This document shows, piece after piece, positions 1 to 9,990 of a stretch of 64,000 bases of DNA. How positions within the stretch are numbered: the first letter of the stretch is position 1; each line of letters opens with the position of its first letter. Made by a program: the position numbers and the translations under genes. The notes beneath the pieces are model-generated. The model searched no databases, had not been told where the DNA came from, and saw only the letters and a list, made by a program, of their open reading frames with translations. This DNA is from Ahaetulla prasina (Eukaryota > Chordata > Lepidosauria > Squamata > Colubridae): the NCBI RefSeq assembly GCF_028640845.1, contig NC_080539.1, forward strand, positions 178,462,459 through 178,526,458, in the 5' to 3' direction.

Positions 1-151
1 AGCGAATATACATCGCGCGGCACAGCTGATTGTCGGAAATACTGGTTTGAACAAACTGGTAGCACTTTTTACTACTGGTTCACCTGAAATGGTAGCTTTT
101 ATTATTACTGGTTTGCCCGAACTAGTGCAAACCGGTAGCATTTCACCCCTG
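1..151 (-). mobile_element. End of a hAT-like non-autonomous element (CAGGGGTGAAATGC family)
   Basis: The segment ends at 151 with GCATTTCACCCCTG, the inverse of the CAGGGGTGAAATGC terminus seen at 32769 and 34293. The interior has several degenerate 'actggt/accggt' blocks typical of these snake elements. The other end lies outside the window, so no target duplication can be tested. Confidence 0.5.
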
Positions 152-189
152 CTGCCTAACCTATGAATCCAAATCAAACTCAGACTCTT

Positions 190-600
190 TTGTGACATTC
201 CAAGTGGATTGGTCTATATGAGGTTGCCTTTGAAAACTACTCAGAAACTACTATTAATTTACAATGCATCTACTTGCTTTTTAGCAGAGAGAGTTGCTGC
301 CTGCATACCCCAGTAGCACCTTGAGATCTGAACTGGTTGCCTGTAGGCCTCCAGGTACAATTCAAATGCTGTTTTTGATCTATAAAGCTCTCTATGGCCA
401 TACAGAACTGTCTGCTTTGAGTGGATTATACCTATATTTAATATTCCTTCCCTGTAGGAAATTCAGAGGATAGTAGGAAATCTATTGTTCTATGGTACAA
501 CCTATTCCTTTCTAAATTAGATGGCACTGGAATTCAGGAAAGCCATAGTTCAGGAAAGCTGTCAAAAGGTTTAAAAAGGTCTTTTATTAAGATCAGCTCA
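190..600 (+). pseudogene. Old L2-type LINE remnant (C-terminal coding part)
   Basis: Broken translation on the plus strand resembles the L2 segment 'LHWLPV..R..FKVL.L.YKALHG', visible as text around 320-420 (tggttgcctgtaggc; tataaagctctctatggcc). Many stops and indels show great age. It is a remnant of a retrotransposon reverse transcriptase C-terminus, not a host gene. The assignment is by pattern only. Confidence 0.4.
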
Positions 601-685
601 ATAGGATGCCTAAAATCTTGATATGTTGGAGTGAATTCTTATGTTATATTTGATGGCTGTACCAAATTTATTATGCTTTGTATTC

Positions 686-719
686 AGTCAGTCTGTCTGT
701 CTGTCTGTCTGTCTGTCTG
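686..719. repeat. (TCTG)n microsatellite (GACA on the other strand)
   Basis: About eight units of TCTG. The same GACA motif is part of the LINE tail at 18981-19083. Confidence 0.9.
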
Positions 720-819
720 CATGTATTAACACGGACACATACATACATTTGTATCTTTCTCTTCCTTCCATCTTTCCTATCTTTTGAATTACTGAATTTT
801 AAATTCTCTTGTCTTACAT

Positions 820-1460
820 AAATCAATAATTCATTCATGGGAGGAGAGAGAGCACAGCAGATTGGAAAAATAAATTGTAAGACTGTAGGTCTATCTACCC
901 ATCAGTCTGTAACAGAGTTTCCTTCATTCATGGATCACTGATGAAGCAACCAACCTGGCATGTATAAGACATGGGTAGGCCCAGAACAGGGATTTTCACT
1001 CTTGAAGGTAGACCCATCCAGATTTCAGGTTTCAGGTTTGTCATTAACTGAAAGCCTAGAGGAGATGTGATTGGGTGGCTGTTCCCATGTATGAATCATC
1101 TGTGCTGCAAATAACTGAAAGTGAGACCCTCTGACTTCATTTGGGCTTGTATGAACTATTCAGATTGTTGTGCACTAATATTTATTTATTTACATAGGTG
1201 CCCATTTTATATTGAACTCTGAGTGATTTCTGATCAACTTCCTTTCACTACTTCCTTGGCTACCAGGAATATGCCCCATATTACTAAAGGTTGATACATA
1301 CTGGAGATTATTCTTTGGATCAGGATTTTGCCTCAGGGCAATTGTGACATTATCTGACATTGTAGGACATTACTGCTAGTCCTCTGATAAGGTTGGTTCA
1401 GTCTCTGGGTGTCTTTGGCTGGCCACTGTCAGTTTCAGCCTATCTTGTAAGGAGTTAAGG
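820..1460. other. No gene or recognisable repeat seen
   Basis: Mixed-composition sequence between the microsatellite and the small hAT element. I see no long open frame and no repeat family I can name. Confidence 0.5.
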
Positions 1461-1798
1461 CAGTGATGGCTAACCTTTTCAGGATTGAGTGCCCAAAGCA
1501 CGTGTGTGTGTGTGCGAATGCGTGTGCGAGCGCCCGAACCCCCAAAATGTAATGTGCATGCAGGCCCCGCCCCCATGCATGCACATGCCGTCCACATGTC
1601 CGCTACATGCACATGGATGCGCACCACCGCACGTGCCCCGGGCCCTGCACATGCATGGCAGGGACCTGAAGACCAGCTGGCCAGTGGGAGGCGTGCACTC
1701 ATGCACAGAGGAGCTGAACTGGGGTGATGGCTTGCATGCCATCAGAAAGGGTGCTGTGTGCTACCTCTGGCATGTGTGCCCTAGGTTCGCCATCACGG
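1461..1798 (+). mobile_element. Non-autonomous hAT element with 8-bp target duplication
   Basis: The left end is CAGTGATGGCTAACCT and the right end, read inverted, is CCGTGATGGCGAACCT. These are terminal inverted repeats of the CAGTGATGGCGAACC hAT type. The flanks are AGTTAAGG (1453-1460) and AGTTCAGG (1799-1806), an 8-bp target duplication with one mismatch. The 338-bp interior is GC- and GT-rich and encodes no transposase, so the element needs a transposase from elsewhere. The open frames inside it are compositional artefacts. Confidence 0.75.
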
Positions 1799-1979
1799 AG
1801 TTCAGGCCTGTTAGATTAGCTAGCACAACTTTTATATCCTGTTGGGTTCCAGAAAAAGCCTGGGGTTTTCCCTGAGGATCTGTTAAGCCTTGGGGACAGC
1901 CTGGAATAGAGATGGGTAAGGCCTTAGACCGGGTTACCCCTGTCTGGTATCTTTCTGCATGGCAATCCTGGCATCTTAT
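1799..1979. other. Unassigned spacer up to the Gypsy insertion
   Basis: No gene or known repeat recognised. It ends with CTTAT (1975-1979), the left copy of the Gypsy target duplication. Confidence 0.5.
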
Positions 1980-2169
1980 TGTTAAGTTCGGGAAGTAACG
2001 AGGCTGGAGACCAGGGTAGTGACAACAGCTCTTTAATATAGGGTGAACCCAGCAACGGCTGGGGCCAAAAACCTCTCCTTTTATACAGTTCTGCTGGAGG
2101 CTTCGTCCAATCAGCAACGTGCTGATTTCCCGCTCAAATATTTAAAGGCACAACTGTTAATACATAACA
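1980..2169 (-). repeat. 3' LTR of the Gypsy element
   Basis: 190 bp, with no difference from the copy at 6344-6533. Read on the minus strand it has a TATA-like TATAAAAG (complement of about 2078-2086) followed by ATTAAA (complement of 2032-2037), a possible polyadenylation signal. Confidence 0.93.
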
Positions 2170-2182
2170 CTCCTCCCCTCCC
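2170..2182 (-). other. Polypurine tract of the Gypsy element
   Basis: The minus strand reads GGGAGGGGAGGAG immediately before the 3' LTR. This is the expected site for priming plus-strand DNA synthesis. Confidence 0.85.
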
Positions 2183-2220
2183 AGAAAACACTTGGTCTTA
2201 TTTACATATTTATTCACATG

Positions 2221-2703
2221 TTATTTTTCGACGTAGTCACGCAAATAACCTGGGCGTCTCCTAGTTCTTTCTGACCTGCGCGGTTCAGTTCTGGGTGGTG
2301 TTTTGAGCTGGTCGGAGGGGCTGTTTTCTCCTCCCAGCTCTTTCTCTAGGCCATCGGGCCCTGGATTATTGGCCGACTCTTTTTCTTGGCCATCCGGCCT
2401 TGGATTAATTTTGGAATTTTCCTTGCTGTTTCCCTCGGGGACCTGATGGCGTCGCTGGAACTCTGGAACCTCAGCTAAGTCTTGCGCCTCCCCCGGGTCA
2501 TTGTCAGCTGTGGATTCAAAGTGGTATTGGTCATTACCTGTCTCTGTTGGTTTGGTTTGGTCAGTTATTCGTTTCCTTAACTGATCTATGTGGCGCCGCC
2601 ACACTCGGTTGTCTGGTAGCTCTACCACGTACGATTTTGGCCCTGTTACTTTGTTACTTGTCCGGCGACCCAACTCGGGCCGTCCCCATAGTTTCGGGCC
2701 CAC
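2221..2703 (-). pseudogene. Gypsy integrase C-terminal tail
   Basis: A 160-codon open frame. Its start region (KVTGPKSYVVELPDNRVWRR) and the following HIDQLRKR match the tail that follows the catalytic core in K02A2.6-like Gypsy integrases, where a small barrel fold precedes a charged, low-complexity end. The rest is rich in P, E, K and Q, ending in a basic stretch. It is cut off from the core integrase by frame changes around 2704-2870. Confidence 0.7.
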
Positions 2704-2873
2704 ACCGGTCGCCTATGCTCATTTCTCTTGTTTTACTAGCTCCCCTTGTAACCCTCGGGTGTGTAATGGGGTTCAAGCGTCAAGTGGGCACCGGAGTTTT
2801 CGTCCCATTAGCAATTCGCTGGGCTTTTCCGTGGCTGTGCTTGGGGTTCTGTGCTGGACGGCTAGGAAAAAGT

Positions 2874-3804
2874 CTATTTTGTTTGCCAGTCACCTGGCTT
2901 GAGCCTGGACAATGCCTCCTTAGCGCCCGGACGGAACGCCTGCAAGGCCATTCGACGCAGGGTGGAAAGGTGCAGAGAGGCATGTCGGATGCCTTCCTCT
3001 GCCAGGTACTCTTCAAACTGGGCTGCCGTGAATTGGGGCTCATTGTCGGACACCAGAGTGTCCGGCAACCCGTGAGTTGCGAATAGGTGGCGAGGGTTGC
3101 GATTACTGCTTCGCTGTGGTGGACTTCATAAGTATGATCTCTAACCATTTGGAAAATGCGTCCACCACCACTAGGAACGTTTGGCCGTGAAAGGGGCCAG
3201 CAAAGTCAATGTGGATTCTTGACCAAGGCCCTTGGGGCTTTTCCCATTCTCTGACTGGGGCCGTTGGGGGTAGCGGTCTGGACTCTTGGCAAGCTTGGCA
3301 TTTCCCTACCCTCTCGGCAATCTCTGCGTCCATGAGTGGCCACCATACATAGCTTCTAGCTAACCCCTTCATCCTTACGATGCCTGGGTGACCCTCGTGG
3401 AGGAGGTCCAATACCTTGCCCCTTAACTTAGCAGGAATTATCACACGATCACCCCATAACAGGCACCCCCCTTGAGCCGAGAGCTCATCACGTTTCTTAA
3501 CAAATTCTTTGAACCGTTCGCCCGGCGCAGCGGGCCACCCTCTCTGTACCCAACCGAGTACAGTCCTTAACACAATGTCCCGGTATGATGCCCGAGCCAC
3601 TTCCTTTGATGTGACTGGGCCAGAGTCCAACGAGTCAATAAGGAGGATGGGTGTCCCCGGAGTGGGGTCTTCGGTCGCCCCTGGCAGTGGGCATCGGCTC
3701 AATGCGTCTGCATGCCCCACTTCTTTCCCCGGTCGATGCTGCAGCTTGTATGAGTAAGCGGCTAAAAATATAGTCCATCGAGTCAAGCGTGGCGAAAGTG
3801 CCAC
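2874..3804 (-). pseudogene. Gypsy RNase H end plus integrase (frameshifted)
   Basis: Frame 3804-3103 opens with the end of RNase H and the linker. It then carries the integrase HHCC zinc finger (HEGHPG..., CQAC) and the first catalytic aspartate in HIDFAGP. Around 3070-3100 the frame changes. Frame 3068-2874 then continues with LVSDNEPQF (second catalytic aspartate) and EEYLAEEGIRHA (catalytic glutamate region). The usual glycine of the SDNGPQF motif reads as glutamate. The enzyme would insert element DNA into the genome, but this copy is broken. Confidence 0.85.
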
Positions 3805-4116
3805 AGGCGTTGGCGGTCGCCAGCCAGTAATCCCAGTAACGGTCTGTGGTCAGTCACGATTTCAAAATTCCGCCCAAAGACATACTCATGGAATTTTTGA
3901 CCCTGATACAATGGCTAATGCTTCTTTGTCTAATTGGCTGTAGTTCCTCTCTGGGGAGGACATCGCTCTAGAGTAGAACGCTATAGGGGCTTCTGTGCCG
4001 TTTGGAAGTCTATGGCTGAGTACAGCCCCACCCCATAAGGGGACGATCGCAAACCAGCACTAGGGGTAGTGAGTCGTGATATTGGATGAGCAGGCTATCA
4101 CTTGAGAGCAGGTTCT
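3805..4116 (-). pseudogene. Gypsy RNase H domain (broken)
   Basis: Translations in changing frames show NYSQLDKEALAIV (about 3905-3945) and EIVTDHRPLLG (about 3835-3870), hallmarks of the RNase H that removes RNA from the RNA-DNA hybrid. The domain lies between the reverse transcriptase and the linker as in other Gypsy elements. At least one frame break is present. Confidence 0.75.
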
Positions 4117-4860
4117 TTACTGCTTCAAAAGCCCTATTTTCTGACTTTCCCAAGACCAAACAGTATTTTTCCCTAAGAGCCTATGCAGCGGTTCCATAGC
4201 AGTTGCTTTGTTCTTTAAAAGACCGCGTAAAATTAACCAATCCAGGAATGCCTGCAGCTCTGCTTTGTTTTTGGGCGCTGGAGCCTTCCTAATTGCCTTA
4301 ACTTTGCTCTCAGTAGGGTGAATTCCTTTCTTGTCTATCCGGTAGCCCAAGAAATCGACCGATTCGACCCCTATCTGACATTTATTTGTCTTGTCTTTTA
4401 ATCCGCTGTCCGGAAAATGCTCAAGACCTTTCTTAACCGCTCCCCAATTCCTCCATGTTTTCCCTGAAATTAGGACATCATCGAAGTAGGGAACTACCAC
4501 AGGGAGCCCTTGCAGTAGTCGTTCCATCAGGTTTTGGAACAACCCTGGTGCCACACTAACCCCAAATTGTAATCGGGTGCACTTGAATGCCCCTGTGCGT
4601 CACAATCGCTTGGGCTTCGCCAGCGGGCGTCTACTGGCAGTTGTTGGTAGGCTTGGGCCAAGTCTAACTTTGCAAAGACTTGCCCTTGCCCCAAGGAGTG
4701 CAATAAATGTTGCACCACGGAACCGGCACGCTTTTCTGTAAGGCTTTGTTAAGCGCCGCCTTGTAGTCAGCGCAAATTCTAATTGACCCGTCCGATTTGA
4801 TGGGGTGACGATTGGCGTCTCCCACTTTGCGTGATCGACTGGCACCAAAATCCCTGATTT
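4117..4860 (-). pseudogene. Gypsy reverse transcriptase (three frames)
   Basis: Reverse transcriptase motifs are seen in order: HAKWETPIVTP in one frame (4848 downward), FAKLDLAQAYQQLPVDA in a second (4718 downward, holding the first catalytic aspartate) and YFDDVLISG in the first frame again (complement of 4477-4488, the metal-binding aspartate pair). FLGYRIDKKGIHPT follows. The frame must change near 4720 and 4560, so this copy cannot make an intact enzyme unless the frame breaks are sequencing errors. Confidence 0.88.
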
Positions 4861-5087
4861 ATGAGCTTGTCCAGCTCCTTATCAATTTTGGTTTTAGGGC
4901 AAAGGGACTCTCCTCGCCTTAAGCCTAATGGGGCTACCTGGGGTCTAAGTTGAAGGAAATAGGGGTCCCCTTGTACTTGCCCAGGCAGTCCTTGAAGACA
5001 TCTTGAACTCGTTAAAGAGAATGTCTTTCAAATTGCAGTCACTTCTGTAGATGCCAGTCACTCCCATGCCCAGGGCACGGAACCAGT

Positions 5088-5546
5088 CTAGTCCCAACAG
5101 ACTGGGCAGAGTTCCTTCGACGATAGTGATGGGCAGGGTCTTTTTATGAGGGCCGACCGACTCGGACGGAGGTGGTCCTCGAACAGGGATGCGATTCCCT
5201 GGTGGTCGTGCCCTCGTAGCCGCTGTGCTTGCAGATGGCGCTCCGCGCCGGACGGCAGCGACTTCGCCAGGGTGTCCCAGGACATGATGGTGATCGCTGA
5301 TCCCGTGTCCACTTCAAGCCTGCACCGTACTCCCTCGATCTTGGGCTTTGTGAAAATCTTCTTTTTCCACTTTGGTTGAGGCGCGCCTATAATGACAGTC
5401 GTTTGGTTAGACTTCGCCTTTCTTGTTTGAACCAATCGCGGCCGCCTTTCCGGTTCCGCTTTGATTGGCCGATTTGAATTTTCGGCGGAAGGTTGGGCCG
5501 CTCTGCAAACCTGAGCTAAGTGTCCTTTCTTCCCACACCGCCGCAT
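5088..5546 (-). pseudogene. Gypsy nucleocapsid zinc knuckle and aspartic protease
   Basis: A 152-codon open frame begins with CGKKGHLAQVC, most of a CCHC zinc knuckle that binds element RNA. A basic linker follows, then LEVDTGSAITIMSW, the active site of a retroelement aspartic protease (D at complement of 5307-5309). The expected flap and C-terminal hydrophobic motif are not clear because the frame ends. 4861-5087, between this frame and the reverse transcriptase, is coding remnant without a long frame. Confidence 0.85.
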
Positions 5547-6245
5547 GTTGCGTCTTTAAACCTGCAGCGTTGGCGCTGATGCTGCCCTCCGCAGCTTCCG
5601 CACGCCACGGTCCTCCGTGTCGCTTTCGTCCGGCAGACCCTTCTCATCCTCGCCTCACCTTCGGATTCGGACTGAATCTCCTCCTGGTGTACTGGCGCTG
5701 GCTTTGCGCCGCCTTGGATTGAAGAGGCTTTTGCAGAGTCTCTGCTGCTTTAGTAGACATTTCGTGTGCTCTGGCCTCGCCCAGAGCGGTGGCTAGTGTC
5801 AGGTTGCTCCTGGCTAGCAGTCGCCGCCGAGGCGGATGTCCTTGACCCCTCGGATGAGTTGCTCGAGTAGCACTTCGCCTAAGTCTCGGTATCCGCAGTC
5901 CTTGGACGCCTTCTTAAAGCGCCATGTAGTCACCGATGGACTCGCCTCCATCTGTCTACGTTCTCCGAATTCAAACCGCTGCACGTATTTGGACGGCGTC
6001 GGTGCGAAATGGTTCTTCAGCAAAGTCTGCAGAGTCGGCCACGATACCGATTGTATCGGCGTTGGCTCTGCCAGGGCTTCCGCAATCTCGGTTACCTCCG
6101 GCCCGCAATGGCTTAGGAAGGAAGCCCGCTTGCGTTATCAGGGATCCTGTAGTTCGTTGGCTTCTAGAAAGCTTTCGAAACGGGTCATATATGTTCCCCA
6201 TTTCTCCTTGCCCGGGTTGTACGGTGCGGGTGGCGTGTTTGCCAT
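5547..6245 (-). pseudogene. Gypsy gag capsid region (frameshifted)
   Basis: The likely gag start is the ATG at complement 6243-6245, followed by MANTPPAPYNPGKEKWGTYM and FESFLEAN, the W..Y..RF..F..AN pattern seen in gag of this Gypsy group. Frame 6023-5814 continues with LKNHFAPTPSKYVQRFEFGERRQ, also typical of gag capsid. Frames change near 6160 and again before the zinc knuckle, so no full Gag is encoded. Confidence 0.75.
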
Positions 6246-6325
6246 TTCCGCGTTTCTGCCCTGAGTTTGCTGGGTTCGGAACTAGCGTGCTTCAGCTCGG
6301 TTCTGGTTCTCTTTTAGCCTCGAGA

Positions 6326-6342
6326 TCCCACCTTCGTCGCCA
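6326..6342 (-). other. Primer binding site, probably tRNA-Ser(GCU)
   Basis: The minus strand reads TGGCGACGAAGGTGGGA one base inside the 5' LTR. Its complement ends in CGCCA and, compared from memory with vertebrate tRNA-Ser(GCU), differs at one position. It starts minus-strand DNA synthesis. The exact tRNA should be checked against the host tRNA set. Confidence 0.65.
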
Positions 6343-6343
6343 A

Positions 6344-6533
6344 TGTTAAGTTCGGGAAGTAACGAGGCTGGAGACCAGGGTAGTGACAACAGCTCTTTAA
6401 TATAGGGTGAACCCAGCAACGGCTGGGGCCAAAAACCTCTCCTTTTATACAGTTCTGCTGGAGGCTTCGTCCAATCAGCAACGTGCTGATTTCCCGCTCA
6501 AATATTTAAAGGCACAACTGTTAATACATAACA
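6344..6533 (-). repeat. 5' LTR of the Gypsy element (promoter end)
   Basis: 190 bp, identical to 1980-2169. On the minus strand this is the transcribing LTR. The TATA-like TATAAAAG lies at the complement of about 6442-6450. Confidence 0.93.
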
Positions 6534-6640
6534 CTTATGATTCTCCAAGGAGCTCCAGGAGATGGAACATAAGAAGCTATTGGAGGAAGACAGAACAACT
6601 CTGATCAAACACCAGTAAGAACCCATTATTGGAATCACAT

Positions 6641-6930
6641 CAGAGATGGATTTCAGCAGGTTCTGACCAGTTTTGGAGAACCGGTAGCAGAAATTTTGAG
6701 TAGTTCAGCGAACCGGTAAATACCACCTCTGACTGGCCCCGCCCCCATCTATTCTCTGCCTCCTGAGTCCCAGCTGATTAGGAGGAAATGGGGATTTTGC
6801 AGTAATTTTCCCCTGGAGTGGGGAGGGAATGGAGATTTTACAGTATTCTTCCCCTGCCATGCCCACCAAGCCACGCCCACCAAGCCACGCTCACAGAACT
6901 GGTAGTAAAAAGTTTTGAAACCCACCACTG
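6641..6930 (+). mobile_element. hAT-like non-autonomous element (GGTTCTGAC..AACCGGTAG family)
   Basis: Shares the blocks ttcagcaggttctga, ggagaaccggtagc, ggagattttgcagta and ccaccaagccacgccc with copies at 23404, 46830, 51678 and 52978. It ends in CCACTG. The flanks do not show a clean 8-bp duplication, so the ends may be eroded. Confidence 0.7.
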
Positions 6931-7204
6931 CTAGTAGTAACATTCGTTTTATAAGAACTGTGGCAGCAATGAATAAGGAAAGAAAGTACGGTATCTTTCT
7001 CCGGGACAATGAATCGCATCATGGTCATAAGTGCAAAAAAAAAAAGTTATTTTGCCAGTCATATTAATCCCAACAACAGCATTGGCAACCATATTTGGGG
7101 TGGCTAATTCCTTGCTTGGGGAGGGATGGACCCACAGGAACATCCACAAGTCTCTGTTAAGGATATTCTAGCTAACTGATAGATAAAGTCATATAGATCC
7201 ACCT

Positions 7205-8250
7205 AGAATTCAATGTTTATTTATTTTATTTTTATTTTTTTATTTGTCACAACAGTATATATAAGCATAAGCATGAAAAACTATACTATATAAAGCATAT
7301 AAATAATCATAAGTATGTAATAACTATATTAATTTGATATAATGAAAGGGAACAATAGGCCAGGAACGGTAGGCACTTTTGTGCTCTTATGCACGCCCCT
7401 TTCAGACCTCATAGGAATGGGGTGAAGTCAATAGTAGATAGTTTTTGGTTAAAGCTTTGGGGATTTTGGGAAGAGACCACAGAGTCTGGTAGTGCATTCC
7501 AGGCATTAACAACTCTGTTGCTGAAGTCATATTTTCTGCAATCAAGATTGGTGCGGTTCACATTAAGCTTAAATCTATTGTGTGCTCGTGTATTGTTGTG
7601 ATTGAAGCTGAAGTAGTCTTCAACTGGAAGGACGTTGTAACAGATGATTCTATGAGTTAAACACAGGTCATGTTGAAGGCGGCAGAGTTCTAAATTTTCT
7701 AAACCCAGGATTTCAAGTCTGGTGGTATAAGGTATTTTGTTGTAATCAGAGGAGTGGAGAACTCTTCTTGTAAAATATTTCTGGACACGCTCAATTGTGT
7801 TACTGTACGAAATGAGGTATGGGTTCCAGACAGGCAAGCTGTATTCAAGAATTGGTCTAGCAAATGTTTTATATGCTCTGGTTAGTAGTATTGTAGTGTT
7901 TCTGGAGAAGAAGCTATGCAAGATTAAGTTTACAACTCTTAAAGCCTTTTTTGCGATGTAGTTGCAGTGGGCTTTGTTACTTAGATCATTTGATATGAAA
8001 ACTCCAAGGTCTTTAATGGGGTGGGGGTCATCTACAAGGTAATTACCATCAAGCTAGTATTTAGTGTTCAGATTCTTTTTTCCAATGTGTAAAATAGAAC
8101 ATTTGCTGGTTGAGATTTGGAGTTGCCATGTTTTTGACCATTCCGACACAAAGTCAAGATCTTTTTGAAGGGTAGCTGTATTGTTGTTAGTGTTGAATAG
8201 TTTAACATCGTCAGCGAAGAGAACACAATTACTTGTAATATGAATAATAA
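7205..8250 (-). pseudogene. LINE fragment, CR1/L2/Rex1 group, 3' half with reverse transcriptase end
   Basis: Minus-strand element with its 3' end at the left (TTTATTT-rich tail, then ttgtcacaacagtata). Frame 7921-7409 (170 codons) holds the C-terminal part (ARPILEYSLPVWNPYL and NRVVNAWNALPDSV). Upstream, in another frame near 8200-8215, LFADD is readable, the reverse transcriptase active site. It is truncated at the 5' side. The same family recurs at 18981-19640. Confidence 0.75.
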
Positions 8251-8963
8251 TATGAATAATGTGATTGAGTATGACTGAGGCATAGACTTGTGGGTTTACC
8301 TTGGATGAGTTTTGGTGTATTTATTAGATCCAGGTCCCTCCTGGGTTGTCATGGCACTATGACAGCCATTTAAAGCTCTGACACTCAAAGCTATTGTTCA
8401 GAATAGAGAATGATGGAAAAATATTCATAACTTTTGCAGCTGATATAAAGTAAAAAATTCTGATTGTCAGAATTTTGGAGAGAGATTGGGAGGCTGGTTG
8501 GGAAACTTGTCACAGAAAATTGAAAATGAAGATCACATGACCACTTCAGCAGACCCGTAGCATACCATTAGTCAGTAGTACCCAAGCAGCCACAACTTTC
8601 CCAAAATTCATTCTCCTGGGAGTCATGGGTTCCAGATTTTGGACACATTTTGTAAGTTGATGTACGTTGGTTCAAAAACTGTTGCCAGAAACTATTGTTC
8701 TATGATGTGCTAGTTTCCTCCAGTTAAATGTCATGACAGCAAGAATTTTAGTGGTATATAGATGATTCATAGACAATAAAATGTGATCTATTTTTTATAG
8801 ACACATTCATAATTTATCCATTTTGCAATTTTTAAAAATTAATGTATGTATTTTTAAGGCAGATTAATGTAAGCCAAATCATGTTCACTTCTTCTACTGG
8901 TAAATTCTTTGTGTTCTGCTTTATCATCCTTGTACTCTAAATTCTTGTTATAATTCTGCCTCT
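8251..8963. other. No gene seen
   Basis: Mixed sequence between a LINE fragment and the hAT element. No recognisable repeat or long frame. The last bases before 8972 form the hAT target duplication. Confidence 0.5.
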
Positions 8964-9039
8964 TTCTAGAACAGGGGTGTCCAAACTACGGCCCGCGGGC
9001 CAACTGCGGCCCGCGGGTCAGTTTTTATTGGCCCGCAGC

Positions 9040-9990
9040 AAATTCTCGGTGGACAGTGGGGTGCGGCCCCCATCCTGGCCCCCAAGGAAGCCGCCGCTCG
9101 CCCGGTTGCAGATGCGGAGTGGCTCCGCTGAGGCGATCCCCGCCCACCCGGGGCTGCGGGCCGGCCATTCCGCCACTGGGCTGTAGGGGGCGCCCAGGAG
9201 GCCCATGGCTCCAGCCCGGCCCACCAGACAGAGGAAGAGGCGGGCGGGCGGCGACGCCATCGCCCCACAGCGGGCTGCAGCCCGGAAGCCAAGCGGGCGG
9301 CGCTCTGCTTCCCAGCCCAGCGGATCCTCTCCAGGCGCGGCGCTCTGCACGCTCAGAAGCGCTGCCCTCGCGGATGATGGTCTGCAGCTCCCGGATCTGG
9401 TCGTTCATGGGCAGGAGTTTGAGCTGGGCCGCGCCGATCCCGGCCAGTCGTGGCGCGTCGCCGTCGCCGGCGTGGCGTGGCCTCCTCGGCGCCCCGTCGC
9501 CCGCACAGCAGCCGTTCCGCCAGCGCGGCATCGGCTGCCGTCGGCGCTGCTGCTGCTGCTGTCCGGGCTCAGGCTGTCACCGCTGCCGGGCGGGTCGGCG
9601 GCGCAGCTGCGAGGCCCGCCCTCGCCGCTCGCCGGCATCCCGGCCTCTGCCCCCGCCGGGCCCACCACGCGCCGGTCGCGGCAAGGCATCGCCTCCATGC
9701 GCCGCCGAAGCAGCCGCCGCGGCGCCACCACGCTCCGCTTTACCTCAGCCGGGCCCGTGTGCGGCCCGTGACGCGCCGCTCCCATTGGCGCCCGCGCCTG
9801 CCGCTCCGCCAGCGCCGCCACTCGGCGTTCGGAGGAGGGCGGTGCCGCCCACTCGCCCCTAGTTAGCCCGTCCCTTTCTGGCCTGGGTGGGAGCCGCGTG
9901 GCACACCTGAGTGGCTGCGAGGCGGTGCGGGCCTCGCCTGGGCCTCCCGAGTCCCTCCATTGGCTGCTGTGTCTCCCTCAGTGGGAAGAG
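9040..9990. promoter_or_regulatory. CpG-island-like cargo in the hAT element
   Basis: About 950 bp with very high G+C and dense CG dinucleotides. It spans the UPRT fragment and the sequence upstream of its ATG (9699-9990), which includes an inverted CCAAT (attgg at 9785 and near 9960). This is what a captured housekeeping promoter would look like. Whether it is active or methylated cannot be told from sequence. Confidence 0.55.
9367..9698 (-). pseudogene. UPRT: Captured UPRT first-exon fragment inside the hAT element
   Basis: On the minus strand, complement of 9367-9426 encodes QLKLLPMNDQIRELQTIIRE. I recognise this as the conserved segment near the start of the uracil phosphoribosyltransferase homologue UPRT, which reads almost the same in human UPRT from memory. 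Upstream, another frame starts MEAMPCRDRRV (ATG at complement 9696-9698), similar to the human MPCHNQQV, then a serine-rich stretch (PGSGDSLSPDSSSSS), also like the UPRT N-terminus. The two parts are in different frames, so at least one frameshift separates them. The catalytic domain is absent. The sequence continues without homology after IIRE, as expected if intron 1 follows, although a GT donor is not intact there. It is a non-functional fragment carried as transposon cargo. Confidence 0.78.

Larger units (their letters stand above)
1980..6533 (-). mobile_element. Ty3/Gypsy LTR retrotransposon, complete at the ends but coding-broken
   Basis: Two identical 190-bp LTRs (1980-2169 and 6344-6533) start TG and end CA. 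They are flanked by the 5-bp duplication CTTAT (1975-1979 and 6534-6538). On the minus strand the order is 5' LTR, primer binding site, gag, protease, reverse transcriptase, RNase H, integrase, polypurine tract, 3' LTR, which is the Gypsy order. There is no envelope gene. The coding part is split over all three frames, so this copy is not expected to make a working polyprotein. The C-terminal integrase tail resembles the K02A2.6-like group; that placement is from memory. Confidence 0.93.

Noticed and set aside
1376..1875. Overlapping frames on both strands (80-128 codons)
   Set aside because: All lie across the GT- and GC-rich hAT element and reflect composition.
9056..9862. 268-codon plus-strand frame in the hAT element
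   Set aside because: It is the antisense shadow of the GC-rich cargo; the recognisable peptide is on the minus strand.
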